From Phytophthora hibernalis (Eukaryota; Oomycota; Peronosporomycetes; Peronosporales; Peronosporaceae), in NCBI GenBank assembly GCA_012656075.1, contig JAAKBF010000156.1, forward strand, positions 1-64,000: a DNA stretch of 64,000 nucleotides. Direction: 5' to 3'. Below, piece by piece: positions 36,900 through 47,744 of this stretch (positions are counted from its first letter, which is position 1; the number at the start of each line of letters is the position of its first letter). The notes under the pieces are model-generated. The model was given only the letters and a program-made list of their open reading frames with translations. It did no database searches and had not been told where the DNA came from. The position numbers and the translations under genes are program-made.

Positions 36900-37543
36900 A
36901 CTTAGGCCATTAGAGTCGTCCTGCAACAGTGCATCATCCGGCAGAGTTGTACATCCGAAGCCCCAATCAGCCGCTCCATCTCACGAACGCTCTCTAGCAT
37001 GTCGGTGCTAACAGACCTGCTGATGTTTCCTGTAGCTCGACAACTCTGAACGCGACGGCCGTCGTATAGAAGAACATGGCTATTGCCATCTGGCACCGGA
37101 ACTTCCCAGATAAGATAAATTCTGGCTGCTCAGTTGCTGTAGTCTCCACAGATACAATACTGCCCTCTCCGACGCTATCACGGCGGGCTGCTTCGACTTC
37201 ATGGCGATCTCCTTGTACTGGTTGCGAAGAAAGGACGGCATCTCTCGGGGTGGTTGAGCATCGCACGAGAAGTCTGCACTCGATACAGAGCCTCGTGGCA
37301 GTAGTTGCAGGTTTCATCCTTGTACTTCTGGCCGTCCTGTCCATCAAATGCGGTGAATTCATCCCAATTTGCCACGTTTGGCATCCTCGTCGCGCCATGA
37401 AGCATCATGGGACTACCGCAAGTGAGAGCTGGAGCAGCAACATTGCCGCCAGAGCTTCTGTAAAACGTGAGCGGGAAAAATGAACTTTGACGGAAACGTG
37501 GGATGGCTACATTGTGGTGTGAACCACACAACATACATGGCAT
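36900..37543 (-). pseudogene. BED zinc-finger / hAT-like transposase N-terminal fragment
   Basis: The minus-strand frame from 37,543 reads NWDEFTAFDGQDG, then CNYCHEALYRVQTSRAMLNH and ERC. That is the C-x2-C...H-x4-C arrangement with an upstream aromatic seen in BED-type fingers of hAT-like transposases. Later frames contain MAIAMFFYTTAVAFRVVE, similar in pattern to the hAT segment after the finger. Frames change at least twice and the catalytic part is absent. Lies inside the 4.26-kb element. Confidence 0.55.
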
Positions 37544-37679
37544 AATATGCCATGTTATTTTTGTGAATCCCGTCTAAATTTGACGATTTTGGGCTTTCAG
37601 TAAAACCTCCAACGAATAGACGTTGTGCTCTGATTGGTCAAAACTGTTTCTCTTTCCCTGGGGCAGCCATTAGTCTGCA

Positions 37680-38260
37680 GGGCAGCAAGAGTCGCAGCAG
37701 CTCCAAGACCGCCGCAAGCGTCGCGGAAGCAGGACCAAGGCCGCCGCGAGAGTTAACTCCGCAAGAGGCAGTAGCGGTGAGACCTCCACCAGCGACGCCA
37801 GCATGAGCTCTAGCAGCAAGCTCTTCGCTGGGGATACCGACGTGGGCAGTAGCAGTCAGACCTCCGCCAGCGACACCGGCGTGAGCAGCTCGGGCAGCGA
37901 GACTTGCTGAGCAGTAGCAGCGAGACCTCCGCCAACGACACCGACGTGAGAAGCTTAGGCGTCAAGCCCTGCGGAGCAGTAGCAGCGAGAACTCCGCCAA
38001 CAACACCGGCGTGAGCAGCTTAGGCGTCGAGACCTTCATCAGCCAGACCCACAGGAGCGACAGCAGCGATACCTCCGCCAGCGATGCCATCGACGCCGGC
38101 GTGGGCACCTCTTGCAGTCAGACACGAACCAGCGGCGCCGGCGTGAGCAGCTCTTGCAGAGAGACCTCCGCCAGCGACACCTACAGCAGCGACACCTGCG
38201 TGAGCAGTAGCAGCGAGACATCCGCCAGCGACGCCGGCGTTGGTGGCAGCATAACGTGGC
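37680..38260 (+). repeat. Degenerate Ser-rich coding-type minisatellite
   Basis: Repeats of roughly 39-60 bp built on AGCAGCGAGACCTCCGCCAG and AGCGACACCGGCGTG. The best frame (38,011-38,277) encodes SSSETSASDTGVSS-like units. Copies differ in length and break frame upstream. It is either the low-complexity part of a decayed gene or a minisatellite carried by the transposon. Confidence 0.7.
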
Positions 38261-38413
38261 GGTTTGCACTGATTTGACGGGAGATCTCGTGCGGTATGTA
38301 TAGCTTACACATATTGATCATTATCACTTACTCACACGATGTCGTATTGGTGGTTTTGTTTTGATAATACACCTGCAGGTCTAACATCTTAACGTTTGCC
38401 GTTCAATATGTAA

Positions 38414-39522
38414 GACGCAGTCACGAGGCAGCATGCTCATGCCAACACTGTTTTCCATTGCCTCTACGGTCTTTACTGTCTCGGATTTTCGCGTGTAGAG
38501 CTCTCTCACATCTACCACAAGTTGGTCAAGACAATTGGAAATTGGATTAACACTTATGAGGAGACTGGCACCTACCAACGGGCTCACACAAGCACCGGTA
38601 GAAGGTTTTCACTCGTGCATCAACAGTGGCTGTGCGACTTTTACGTCAAAACGCCTTTAGCGTATTTGGATGAAGCCCAAGATGCTTTCAGGCGTGCCCA
38701 TCGAATCAACATTTTCAAGACGTCCGTGTGGAGAATTATACACGACTGTGGCTTGTCACAAAAGGTTCTCGAACGACGGGCAATGCACATTAAAGAACAA
38801 GATGTGTTTCGCTTTGTGGTGGAGCTATCTCATATCAACTGGTGCTACTCAAACATCGTCTTTTAGTTGAAGTGTCGTTTGACAACCGCGGGATGATTCG
38901 GAAGCGAGGGTATTCGCTTAAAGGACATGCAATCGCAAGTCGGGGAGGTTTTCAGCGTAAACCAAAACTTTCTGTGTTGGCGTGTATGGGTGTTGATGGT
39001 GTCATCGACTACTACGATACCGAAGGCACATTTGACCGCGTCGAGTTTGTCAAGTGTTGCAGAGACTTTGCCTACTCTACGAGAGGGCGTGTGTGGCAGT
39101 ATCCTGGCTCGAATTCGGTATGGATACTGGATGGAGCATCGATCCACAGACATCCAGAAATCGTTCACTTCCTGCGCAGCATAGGAATTGTCCCGATATT
39201 TCTCCCGGCATATTGCCCATTTTTCAACCCCATCGAATACATGTTTGGCTACATCAAGAAATATTTCCAGCGATACTACGTCGAGACGAGCAGCAGCGAT
39301 CTCCTGCCGTTCGTTGTGGAAAAATTTGGACGATTTGAGCAGTTTTCGATGGCGCGAGTCTTTGCCACTGGTTGGAGCATCCAGGGTCATTTTGATCCCT
39401 CTGGACCTTTATCAAAGGAAAACCGTCGAGCACCTGTAATTGGAAACGGCTCGCTGCAAGTAAGTTCAAACGAAGATGATTCGGGATTTATAGCGAGGCA
39501 CATGCAAGCAGCCGATGACTAA
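38414..39522 (+). pseudogene. Tc1/mariner-type DD34E transposase, frameshifted
   Basis: The N-terminal helix-turn-helix part reads LVKTIGNWINTYEETGTYQR and continues to VFRFVVELSHINWCYSNIVF, then stops at about 38,866. The next frame resumes at VEVSFDNRGMIRKRGYSLKG (first Asp), then SVWILDGASIH (second Asp) and FFNPIEYMF (Glu). Thirty-four residues lie between the second Asp and the Glu, the Tc1 DD34E spacing. The break is repaired by one extra T in the run at about 38,862. No convincing ATG is seen; the frame opens after TAA at 38,411. All three catalytic acids are kept, so the damage is recent or a sequencing indel. It sits within the TIRs and is the likely mobilising enzyme of the family. 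Confidence 0.85.
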
Positions 39523-39548
39523 CGCATAAACGAATCAATAGTGCGACA

Positions 39549-40695
39549 CTACTCTTGGTGTTCGGTGTCATCCACGTTCTCCATGCTTGTCAGTGGATCA
39601 ATCACGTCGGTCGCAGCTGGAAGAGGAAGGTCTTCAAGCATTCCCTCTAGTGTCTCTTTGCGTGCTTGAAGGCTTACCTTCTGGTTTTTCAATCGCCGTC
39701 CAAATGCCTCCCAGTCCTTTTCAAGCTGTTCATTGTCTGCAATCGATGCACAGAGAATGTCGAGCGCCGTACGTGAAGACCGCGTAACCGTAGATAAATG
39801 CTGTCCGACCTCCGAATCTGCGGCCCTCAATAAACGTTCCACTCGATCTGCAGGAGGGTCAAAAATGAGCATTTTCCCATGTAGAACGATTAAGGTTCCG
39901 TATGATGTCGTTGGCCCACATTCGCCACACGACCGCACTTCCTTGGTATGTTGCACCCCATATATCGTGCAGCCGCCCCACCACTTCACGAAGCGATACC
40001 TCTGCTGCTGCTCCAGAACGATCGGTGTGCTCAGGACGAATGCATGCCGCCACGAACTCTTCGAGGCTTCGCTCGTTGGGGATACCTAACTCGTACTCGT
40101 AAACCATTAGCGTGACGGCTTCTCCTCGTAGCGAAGAAACCCAACGGTTCCAGGCCTGCTCCGTCTTCGTGGCCAGCACGACATGTCGACCCCACTTGAA
40201 CTGCATCACTCTTGTCCACGCCGTTTCCGTGGGCCGCTGAATAGACCAAACTCCGTCCTGTTTCACCGCTTGTCCTTTCACGTGACTGTAAAATTTCTCC
40301 CATTGCTTGTGAATGATGTCACCAAATGTTGCGCCATTAGCAGCAAAGTCTTCCAGTACGTTTCCGGAAGCGTCTCGCTGTCCGACGGTATTCTTAATGA
40401 TAGGATGGACAATTGGTTGTAGTCGGTGCTGATCTCCAGTCGGTGGTGTAGTGTCCAATGAAACACGGACTCGCTGACGCGGAGAAGGATCAGAAGGTGG
40501 CGTAGATTGAGGTGGGGTCCTTAGCCGTAGTGGATATGGTGACACACGCACATTTGAGTGCGAAACCGAAGGTGGCGTCCCTCGATTGAGCGCTGGTGGT
40601 CGAGCTGTCAACGGTGATACATGAGACACGGAAGCGGTGCCTTGTTGGCTAGCTGATGCTGCAGTAAGTCCGCCCTCTTCGCTTTCGTCGGCCAT
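39549..40695 (-). CDS. Transposon accessory protein, unknown function (apparent frameshift)
   Basis: Starts at ATG 40,695. The first third is Ser/Thr/Pro-rich (TPPSVSHSNVRVSPYPLRLR). The rest is helical, with ETAWTRVMQFKWGRHVVLAT and LREVVGRLHDIWGATYQGS. The frame breaks at an A5 run (39,861-39,865, plus strand). Removing one base joins ENAHF to DPPADRVERLLRAADSEVGQ and gives a protein of about 380 residues ending at 39,549. I do not recognise a domain. It lies inside the same TIRs as the transposase and converges on it with a 26-bp gap, so it belongs to the element. It could be a DNA-binding or transposition helper; that is a guess. Confidence 0.65.
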
Positions 40696-40855
40696 GCTTT
40701 TCCTCTGGCTGTAAATGATGTCGGTCACATATACAACTTGGCAAATAGAATAAAATATGCTTTTGCAAAAGTTGGGTCTGTTCGCTGTCGGTTCATTCAA
40801 AGAACCGACCTCGGAAATTTTGAACAGAACGCACAATAAGATGCATAAGATGCAA

Positions 40856-40881
40856 TAAGATGCAACGCATCAAATCAACAG
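40856..40881 (-). repeat. Right terminal inverted repeat (26 bp)
   Basis: Exact reverse complement of 36,627-36,652, followed by TA at 40,882-40,883. Confidence 0.9.
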
Positions 40882-40895
40882 TAATCCTAGGTCGC

Positions 40896-40930
40896 GAAAG
40901 ATCGGTGGTTCTGCTGCCTTCTTGCCTTCA
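40896..40930 (+). repeat. Flanking direct repeat, right
   Basis: Partner of 36,568-36,600. The transposon may have landed in or between copies of an older repeat. Confidence 0.6.
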
Positions 40931-43585
40931 TTTCTTTATTACCTCGTATGTCTTCCTCCGAGAAACAACCATCACGCTTATAGAAAAGTGCATTTCTTTT
41001 TTTTTTAAAATGAACTAATTTTAAATGGATTTTAAATGCGTTCTTTTTTGATCACCTGAATTCTGGCATTCCTAATCAGACGAAATTGTCACATTTTATA
41101 CATCAGTTTAAGAATTATCAGATGAATTTCAACCTTACAGTTAAATAAAGAATACACCCGAGCCCTGTGGTCATCAGGGGGAACTGAAAGTCACTATCGA
41201 GTGGCAAGTGCGCTAGTTAGAAGAGTGTGTACTTACATTAGATTCTCTTGATGCTAGATTTAGAATCGTCGTATTTACAAACAAAGGGAACCCTCTCCTA
41301 TCCGGTAGTTCAGCGAAGTAAAAATGAAACTAAAAAGAACGTTATAAACGTTCGAGATTATTCGAAATCATTTTTTCAAAAATCACCCTTCCATAATCAC
41401 GCTGTTCCTGAGAGGGCGTATTCGCGTAGCGCTTCCAAGAGTCCCCTATGCTGTGTTCACTAGACCTGCTGTAGCACTCTCAAAAAAGTGGGATTGTATC
41501 CATACTTCCTTCGCGTAAACAGGTTCTGTGAAGTAGGGTTTAGACAGGGATTGACAGTAACATCGCCTGATAACGCTAGTACTATTTTTGGTAATAATGA
41601 TGGAAGCCCGATACGACTGCTAAAGTAGCGTCATGTACTAATAGTAGTTTGGCTGGAATTGTAAATTTATACTGCTATCAAGAAAACCCCGCTATCAAAC
41701 CAGGATTTCTTCCAGGAGAGTCATTTGACGGTAAAGTAAACAAACAGTATCAGTGCACCTGTATGTCTCTCAAAATGTCAGGTAAGGCCAAGGGACAACT
41801 CTCAAACGAGTAGTATTATTATTCGATTCTTTACAATGTGAAATCGTTACGTATCGACGGCAGAGGATTTTGCAAGTCTAAATAATAGTTTTGTCTGAGA
41901 GCTGTGGCATTAATCGCGCGTGCTGCAGCTAGGTCTAATTCAAATACTATCTCCGCCTACGCGAAGACCTAGCACATGAAGCTGATAAAATAGATTATGA
42001 AATCAAGCGCGCATTTTCAACAGTTCTTGGCCATGGTTGTTATCAAGTGCATCTCAGTGAATCGGAGTTTTGGGGGTATTTGCACTGGCAATCCATTTAA
42101 TTGAATTTGAAGTGAGGTACATTTATATCATTTAGTGCTGTTTCGAGGCATTGTCATCTTTCTTGTCCCTCACTAAACTCGTTGACATTGAGGTGGGTCT
42201 CAGATTGCCATGTCAGTGGGATCGCCGGATCGCGAGGCGGCTTGAAAACGCAAGTGGGGCAACTTGCACACAGAGGTGCATGAAAGGAGGCTACCGTAGA
42301 ATACTTCATATCGCGCACTACATTCTAAGTTTTTCAGTATTTGTTTTCGTTTCTATTGATGCTGCGACAGAGCAATCTAAATCAAAATACATAATATCTC
42401 TTTTTTAATAGTTTTGCTCGCTTTGCTGCACTTTGTGGGTCGGGTCGCGATCCGGTTAGGAACGACTGCATCGCAATCCCAGACCTTCTCCTATAGCTCC
42501 GGATCGCGATACCAGTTAGCATCGGCCGTTTGCCTCATGCGAAACATGTGGGTTGGCAATTAAAGCTTGCAGCTGATATCGTTGCTGTCTTCGTGTTCCG
42601 GTCCTTTGGATACACCAAGGTGTCCAAATACGCCTGGTGCAGTGCCCCAAAACAGCGCACTAAGTTATCGACATGGTATGAGGAAGCGCCTTGCGTAGCC
42701 GTATGTAGCCCAGAAGCATGCTGCGTTGTAGTGAAGCAGGCTGGCGGCGGTGAAAAACTAACATGGGGAGGCAGCTGGCCCGGAGGAAGCTCACTTCCTA
42801 ATGAGCTGAATAGATCGCTTTTAGTCCTGCAGCAACACAAACATGACATTTAATTTATCACAAGCAGAGACATCAGCTTACCTTCAAGCACTTTGTTGCA
42901 CGTAGCAAAACTAGAACCATAATCGCAAATCACCACGAAGGCAACGCGTCTGAAGTACGGGTGCCACACGCTTGTCTTCTGATGTGCCGTTTCGAAATTG
43001 AGAATGCCAGAAGTCATAAATAAGTATAGTTAAAGTATTAAAGGAAGGAGTGTCACCCATACAAGTATGGGTTCCAGCGGGACATTTAGCGACAAGGTGA
43101 TAGTCGCAACTGCCCCCTCCCCGAGAAAGTCAATTTTCAATTCCGAAAGAGACATTTTTTAACGATAATAACTTCAATCCTAGATTCCAAGGGCTGTCTT
43201 GTTAACCCTATTGCGGATGGTACCACTAAAACCTGCGAAATGTTTGGTTTTACAAATATTAACGAATTATAATGAGAGGATTCTATTTTTGACCAATCAT
43301 ACCATTTTATGTAAACAATGCAGTATGCTTAGCTTAACTACAATTATTGCAATAAGTATTGTAAAACCACGCAAAATGATAAAATTATGATGCGGGGCGC
43401 GGGCTAAAACCAAGCATTTATGCATGTTTAACATTTTACTATGGAAATTAGGTTTACGAATTTCAAGTATTATGTTGGTCGCAATAGGGTTAAAGTGAAG
43501 AGGAATCGTTTCTCATTTTAACGGTGTGCCTAAATCGCGATCCGTTCCTAGGTACCAAGGTTGTTTAGTATCCTGGTGTTCGCCG
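40931..43585. other. No recognised gene
   Basis: AT-rich sequence with only short open frames on both strands (the longest, 42,530-42,853, is open on both strands and resembles nothing I know). GATCGCGAT-type motifs recur near 42,430-42,510 and 43,535. Confidence 0.5.
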
Positions 43586-43589
43586 CGGT

Positions 43590-44110
43590 CTAATTTCGGG
43601 TTACACGTTATTCTGGAGCTTGACCCGCAACCGATCGGCACCATTTCCCTTTTTGACCCGGTTGCATCCCCAGAATTCGGTTAGCACTTAAGAACGACCC
43701 TCTAGGCGGTCGGCTCAAAGCCAAAACAAAGAGAATGGAGCCGTACTGTGAAGTCCATCGTGGTTGTGTCCGATCTTCTACTGGACCAAATATCTGCACG
43801 ATTAAACTGCCTGGTGTTGTTATTACAGCCTAATACATAACTGCGTGGAAACGTTTGTGGTCGATATGCATAGCGCGTTGCTCAATACTATCACTAGGCC
43901 GGCATATGTTGCGAACTGTTCCATCGATAAAGCCCAGAGGTTTGGTGAAGATGATCATTTTGAGTGGATAACGGAGGCGAAATCTTCAAAATGGCAAATG
44001 ATCTAGTTCCAGTAACCTCGCATGAGTGAATCACAACGCCACGCAGCAAAATACTCATCTCCAATTGAACGCCCAAAGTTGTTGACTTAACAACATTGGC
44101 ACGTGAGTCG
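43590..44110 (-). pseudogene. PIF/Harbinger (DDE_Tnp_4) transposase fragment
   Basis: Reading leftwards from about 44,080: SIGDEYFAAWRCDSLMRGYW, CHFEDFASVIHSK, then GFIDGTVRNICRPS, HIDHKRFHAVMY, AVITTPGSLIVQIFGPVEDR. FIDGT with a following CRP, HKR and FGPVE.R is the N-terminal catalytic block of the DDE_Tnp_4 family. There are internal stops (for example TAG straight after VMY) and frame changes. The later Asp and Glu blocks are not found. A dead fragment of an oomycete Harbinger-type element. Confidence 0.75.
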
Positions 44111-44399
44111 CACCGTCAGGAAATTGCTCGCGCCGTCATGCGCCATCATTGTGTGCCATCCCGTCTATCGCGAGGGTGTGTCTTTGGCTGCCGTCATTCC
44201 CGTTCCCTGTTATGAAGAGCGAGTGCACACGCACGAACCAACGCGATCTGAATTATACCACAGAGAATAATCATTTCTCGGCATGGCGAGTGAGTTGACA
44301 GCAACAATCTTTGAAACAGCGTACAAGTTCGCTACAGATCCGGACAATGTTAGAACTTACAGATAAGCTGCACGTAGGAGGCCAGTATGATTAACAAGA

Positions 44400-44690
44400 T
44401 TCGGTGCCGGCTGACCGATCTATCACATGACAAGTTTTGGGTTGCCTTCCGCCATTTGGAAAACTTGGTCCACCTTCTGCTGGATTGTGCTCAGCTCCGC
44501 GTCCTGCTGCGTGTTGCGGTGTGAGTGTCGCCACCTGCCGCTTCAATGCCGTGGCGGTCCGCTCATGTTCCTTCTGCAGCTGCGCCGGTCGTTAGCTGTA
44601 GTAGTAGTTTGTCATGGTCCAGTCGGAGTTTGAGCGTGTTCTCCGGGTCCGATTCGAGATTGAGCTCGGACTGACTCGAACGGGGGCGAT
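44400..44690 (-). pseudogene. Decayed coiled-coil coding fragment
   Basis: Three minus-strand frames in turn read LKLRLDHDKLLLQL, then QLQKEHERTATALKRQVATL, then QQDAELSTIQQKVDQVFQMA. These heptad-like stretches read as one coiled coil after two frame changes. No family recognised; the C-terminal or gag-like part of a mobile element is possible. Confidence 0.35.
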
Positions 44691-44698
44691 TGAAGCCA

Positions 44699-44718
44699 GG
44701 GGGCGTAACCTTAGGCAG
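44699..44718 (+). repeat. 19-bp direct repeat, left
   Basis: GGGGGCGTAACCTTAGGCA occurs again at 45,082-45,100. The roughly 364 bp between could be a small insertion flanked by a long target duplication. Confidence 0.55.
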
Positions 44719-45081
44719 TCCAGATGATTCTGACTATACACTCCCAACCACATAGATTTATCACCACTTTTGCGATGACGCTCCCGGACAAGTACAAGGA
44801 CAATACTTCTATTTTTCCTGTCGTCGCTTAACCCCTGTACCCCGTATTCTGTATCCTACAGAATAAGCGTGTGAACAGGTTTTTTAGTACATTGTTCATA
44901 TTTTGTCATCATTTGTTGCTTCTATGTACTAGAAATTTTCGATCACTGTACAGTTTCCCTGAAGGGGGCTCCAATAGCAAACTTTCGGTTGATTTTAGAG
45001 CATACTAAAATCTAGATTATTCCTTATTCTGTATTAAACCACCTTCACCCTTAATAAGGCAAACCCACGCAAAGACAAGAT

Positions 45082-45100
45082 GGGGGCGTAACCTTAGGCA
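45082..45100 (+). repeat. 19-bp direct repeat, right
   Basis: Exact partner of the copy at 44,699. Confidence 0.55.
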
Positions 45101-46500
45101 TCTTGACGAGATCACCTTATCCGGAGCATCCTGTACAGTATTACGGATACAACGTTCTAGAGCGATATACCGTCTCCGCACAGCAGGTCATGTAGACCGT
45201 GGTGCGGTCTTGTTCAGCTTCATCCGCATTTGCTACCGCGTCAGCTTGCGGCGGAGACGCATCGGAAACGGAAAAATAGTCGATCTTCACAAACATGGTT
45301 GTGTTGCTTGTGTGCCTTTTGTTTATGGATGCAGTCGACTAGCAGGATTTCTGCGCACACGGGGTAACTGTGACCTTAAACGATTGCTTGACTTCGATAA
45401 GCCATTTTTCATTATCACAGGGGGCCTTGTGACGGAGCACGTTTGTAGGTTTTACCAAAACAAACAAAAAAGATTGCGCTATTTGTTTTTACGACAACGC
45501 AAAGCAAGATGATAGCGGGGATCGTGCGTTCAAGATTCATCCTATTATCCAGGCACTATTTCCCCCTCCATATTCCACGGAAACCAAATTGGCGCTCGAA
45601 TATCTTCTGACACCGCTGCATTGCCTATTTTGTCTGTTTGTCGTAGGTACAACTATCAGCTCTGCATGGTGTCTACAAACACGGTTATGAGAAGTGTACA
45701 AGCGTACCCTTCTCATAAAGTCTAAAGATACATAAATAAATTTCTTTGTATCTGTAATGATGGCGTATCGTGTACGGTATATATACAAAAAGGAAAAGAA
45801 AATCAACAACATACGCTGTTAAAATCCACGGGTTCTCCAGTCCACATAAGTAACACCCGAGGATTGCCACAGCAGCCCAGAATCGAGCGCAGTCACGATC
45901 TGTCGCACCCGTGAGGAATCGCTCTGCATGATCCCGCTCACGGGCGGCCAGACGCTCTCGGTCCCAGTGTGCCCCACTCAGACTCGGTCAGACGCACTCG
46001 ACCCCAGTGTCGCTTCCACTCGACCCTAATCCCGCACGGACCCAGCATCGTTTGGCCCCGGTCCTGTTTGCAGTCGATACCACCTGTAAAGTGCCAGTTT
46101 TTCTCTTGATCTGCACTTGCAGACAGCTATGATTACCGATTGCAAAATTTCGTAACGAAGGCTATGTAATTTGCAGAACGCAACTCCCAAATGAAGGCTT
46201 CATTCTTACTTTGGATGAAGTGAGTTTTTTTACAATTGCTTCAGCTTTTGGTGGCGTCTACGATAATACTGGAAAGGTGATCCTAACAGAATACAAGCAT
46301 TATTAAAGACCTTCGGCGATGCGATACACGATGCGATTGGGCATATCATTAAGGATTCCGACGATCAGTAGGAGATCAAAACAACGTCTTGGAGGGTTTT
46401 AAAGTCACTCACAGGTGGTAGGAGGTAGGTACCTCATAACGACTTCCTATCGATCAAAACATTAAACGCGCTGATAACGAGCAACGGCATCAAAGCTTCT
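45101..46500. other. No recognised gene
   Basis: A 100-codon plus-strand frame (45,210-45,512) and short minus-strand frames (45,537-45,870) show no family signature. Around 45,900-46,080 a C-rich stretch repeats CACTCGACCC-like words. Confidence 0.4.
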
Positions 46501-46531
46501 GTGGTCGTGGTGATGATGTCGGGCACGCAAT

Positions 46532-46990
46532 TTGGCGTTATCCCCGCCGCGTTGGAAGTATATTTTACTTGGAGGAGGTCAAGACTTTGGTATTGGATGT
46601 GGGAGACATGTCGATTTTCGAAAACGGTCTTGTTCAGGCTTTTACATTGACAGCCTCTGTCTTCGTTGGTATGTACTGGTCAAAAGAATCGAACAGAAGA
46701 AGGAATCTATTGAAGATGCTGTTTTCGCGATTTATCTCTGTGGAACTAGTTTACCAATGTGATAGTCGAGAAGGGGTTTATGTAACCATGTACAAGTACG
46801 GGGTTGCTGCAAAAAAGGAAGCGGTGAAGCGAATCGAAGTGAGTCCAGCAACCGATGATGTGATTGTTAAGGACTGCTGCAAGCAGAATTCATATTATCA
46901 GTAAAAGTGTCGTAAGAAAGTTAAACAAATACAGGAAGCTAGAAAGAACGCTCAAGGTCGCAGTAGTAAGGAGTACTACCGCGTTATTGT
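46532..46990 (+). pseudogene. Unrecognised coding remnant
   Basis: A 111-codon frame (46,569-46,904) contains LVQAFTLTASVFVGMYWSKE and VKRIEVSPATDDVIVKDCCK, with a plausible KCRKKVKQIQEARKN continuation after its stop. It looks like the end of a basic protein but has no start, and upstream frames are broken. Its position among transposon debris suggests mobile-element origin; no family assigned. Confidence 0.3.
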
Positions 46991-47109
46991 AGAGTAACAA
47001 ATAGTTTAAAAACAATTCACTCGACAGTGATCCATATTATCATATCCATATTGTCACATGGTAATGATCCATAAGGTCACTTAACAGTGATTCATATTGA
47101 CTTCTACCA

Positions 47110-47690
47110 TTGAAAACCCATGGAAGCCGGTGTCCTGGCATAACGATACGCGTCACGTACTCATCTTCTATGTAGTGTCGAAACTTTGCATTCAAAAACT
47201 GTTGCATGGTCAGTGAGCTGCCCAGATCAGTCTTGCGTTTCCCGAATACATTCTCCAGTCTGTTGTTAGTGTTTATGCGGGAATGAGGCAGCTACATTCG
47301 GTAAAGTGTGACCCCATCTCCTTGCAAGCTACCCAATTTGCATCGAAGTAGGTCCACAGTGCAGTGGGGTTAATGCGACACACAAGTCCATTGAACCATC
47401 CACTTGTTGCAGAAGCTTCTCTTCTTACTTGGAGTACACCAGGTTTGACACGCAGAAATCCATCTGCTTCAAGACGTCGCTTGGGTAGATTCCGTACTTC
47501 TTGACGTCACGAATTGCACCACATAGCCATTTGATTACGTGGAAAATGACACAATAATATACGTGCGTCTGGGGGAATCTGCGAAGTACGTCAATCTCGT
47601 TGAGACTTTGTCCACCATGATCACTCGGGTCCGCCCCTAGTCGTGGTCTACTGGAATTGCTCGACAGCCTTTTTCATGTGCGTGCAACCG
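47110..47690 (-). pseudogene. MULE transposase remnant (first)
   Basis: Reading leftwards from about 47,620: VIMVDK, SLNEIDVLRRFPQTHVYYC, FHVIKWLCGAIRDVKKYGIY, FCVSNLVYSK-stop. After frame changes it reads YFDANWVACKEM, then NTNNRLENVFGKRKTDLGSS and FRHYIEDEYVTRI. The order DK-LNEI...FHVIKW...NTNNRLE matches the MULE domain of ZSWIM-like transposases. Stops and frameshifts make it inactive. It runs away from the MULE remnant that begins at 47,745. Confidence 0.75.
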
Positions 47691-47744
47691 ACCAATAGGC
47701 GAAAGCTCTAACGGCTACATAACATCTGCTCTTGAAACGCCAGG

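Larger units (their letters stand above)
36627..40881. mobile_element. Tc1/mariner-like transposon with accessory gene, 4.26 kb
   Basis: Bounded by a perfect 26-bp terminal inverted repeat (starting CTGTTGATTTGATGCG) and by TA on both sides, the Tc1/mariner target duplication. Inside, a DDE transposase on the plus strand and a second protein on the minus strand converge about 26 bp apart. Left of the transposase, about 1.7 kb holds a Ser-rich tandem repeat and a BED zinc-finger fragment that look like inserted or captured sequence. Several GCATCTTA-type submotifs lie just inside both TIRs. The transposase is frameshifted, so this copy is probably non-autonomous. Confidence 0.8.

Noticed and set aside
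37076..37483. 135-codon plus-strand frame
   Set aside because: Shadow of the opposite-strand BED-finger fragment, which carries the recognisable motif.
38039..38269. Arg/Cys-rich minus-strand frame opposite the Ser-rich repeat
   Set aside because: Mirror of the repeat; composition is an artefact of the repeated codons.
39866..39905. A 40-nt GT-AG intron in the transposon accessory gene
   Set aside because: Shorter than the other introns here (61-78 nt); removing one base from the A5 run gives a more natural continuous protein.
42530..42853. Overlapping open frames of over 100 codons on both strands
   Set aside because: No similarity I recognise and open on both strands, typical of chance in a locally GC-rich patch.
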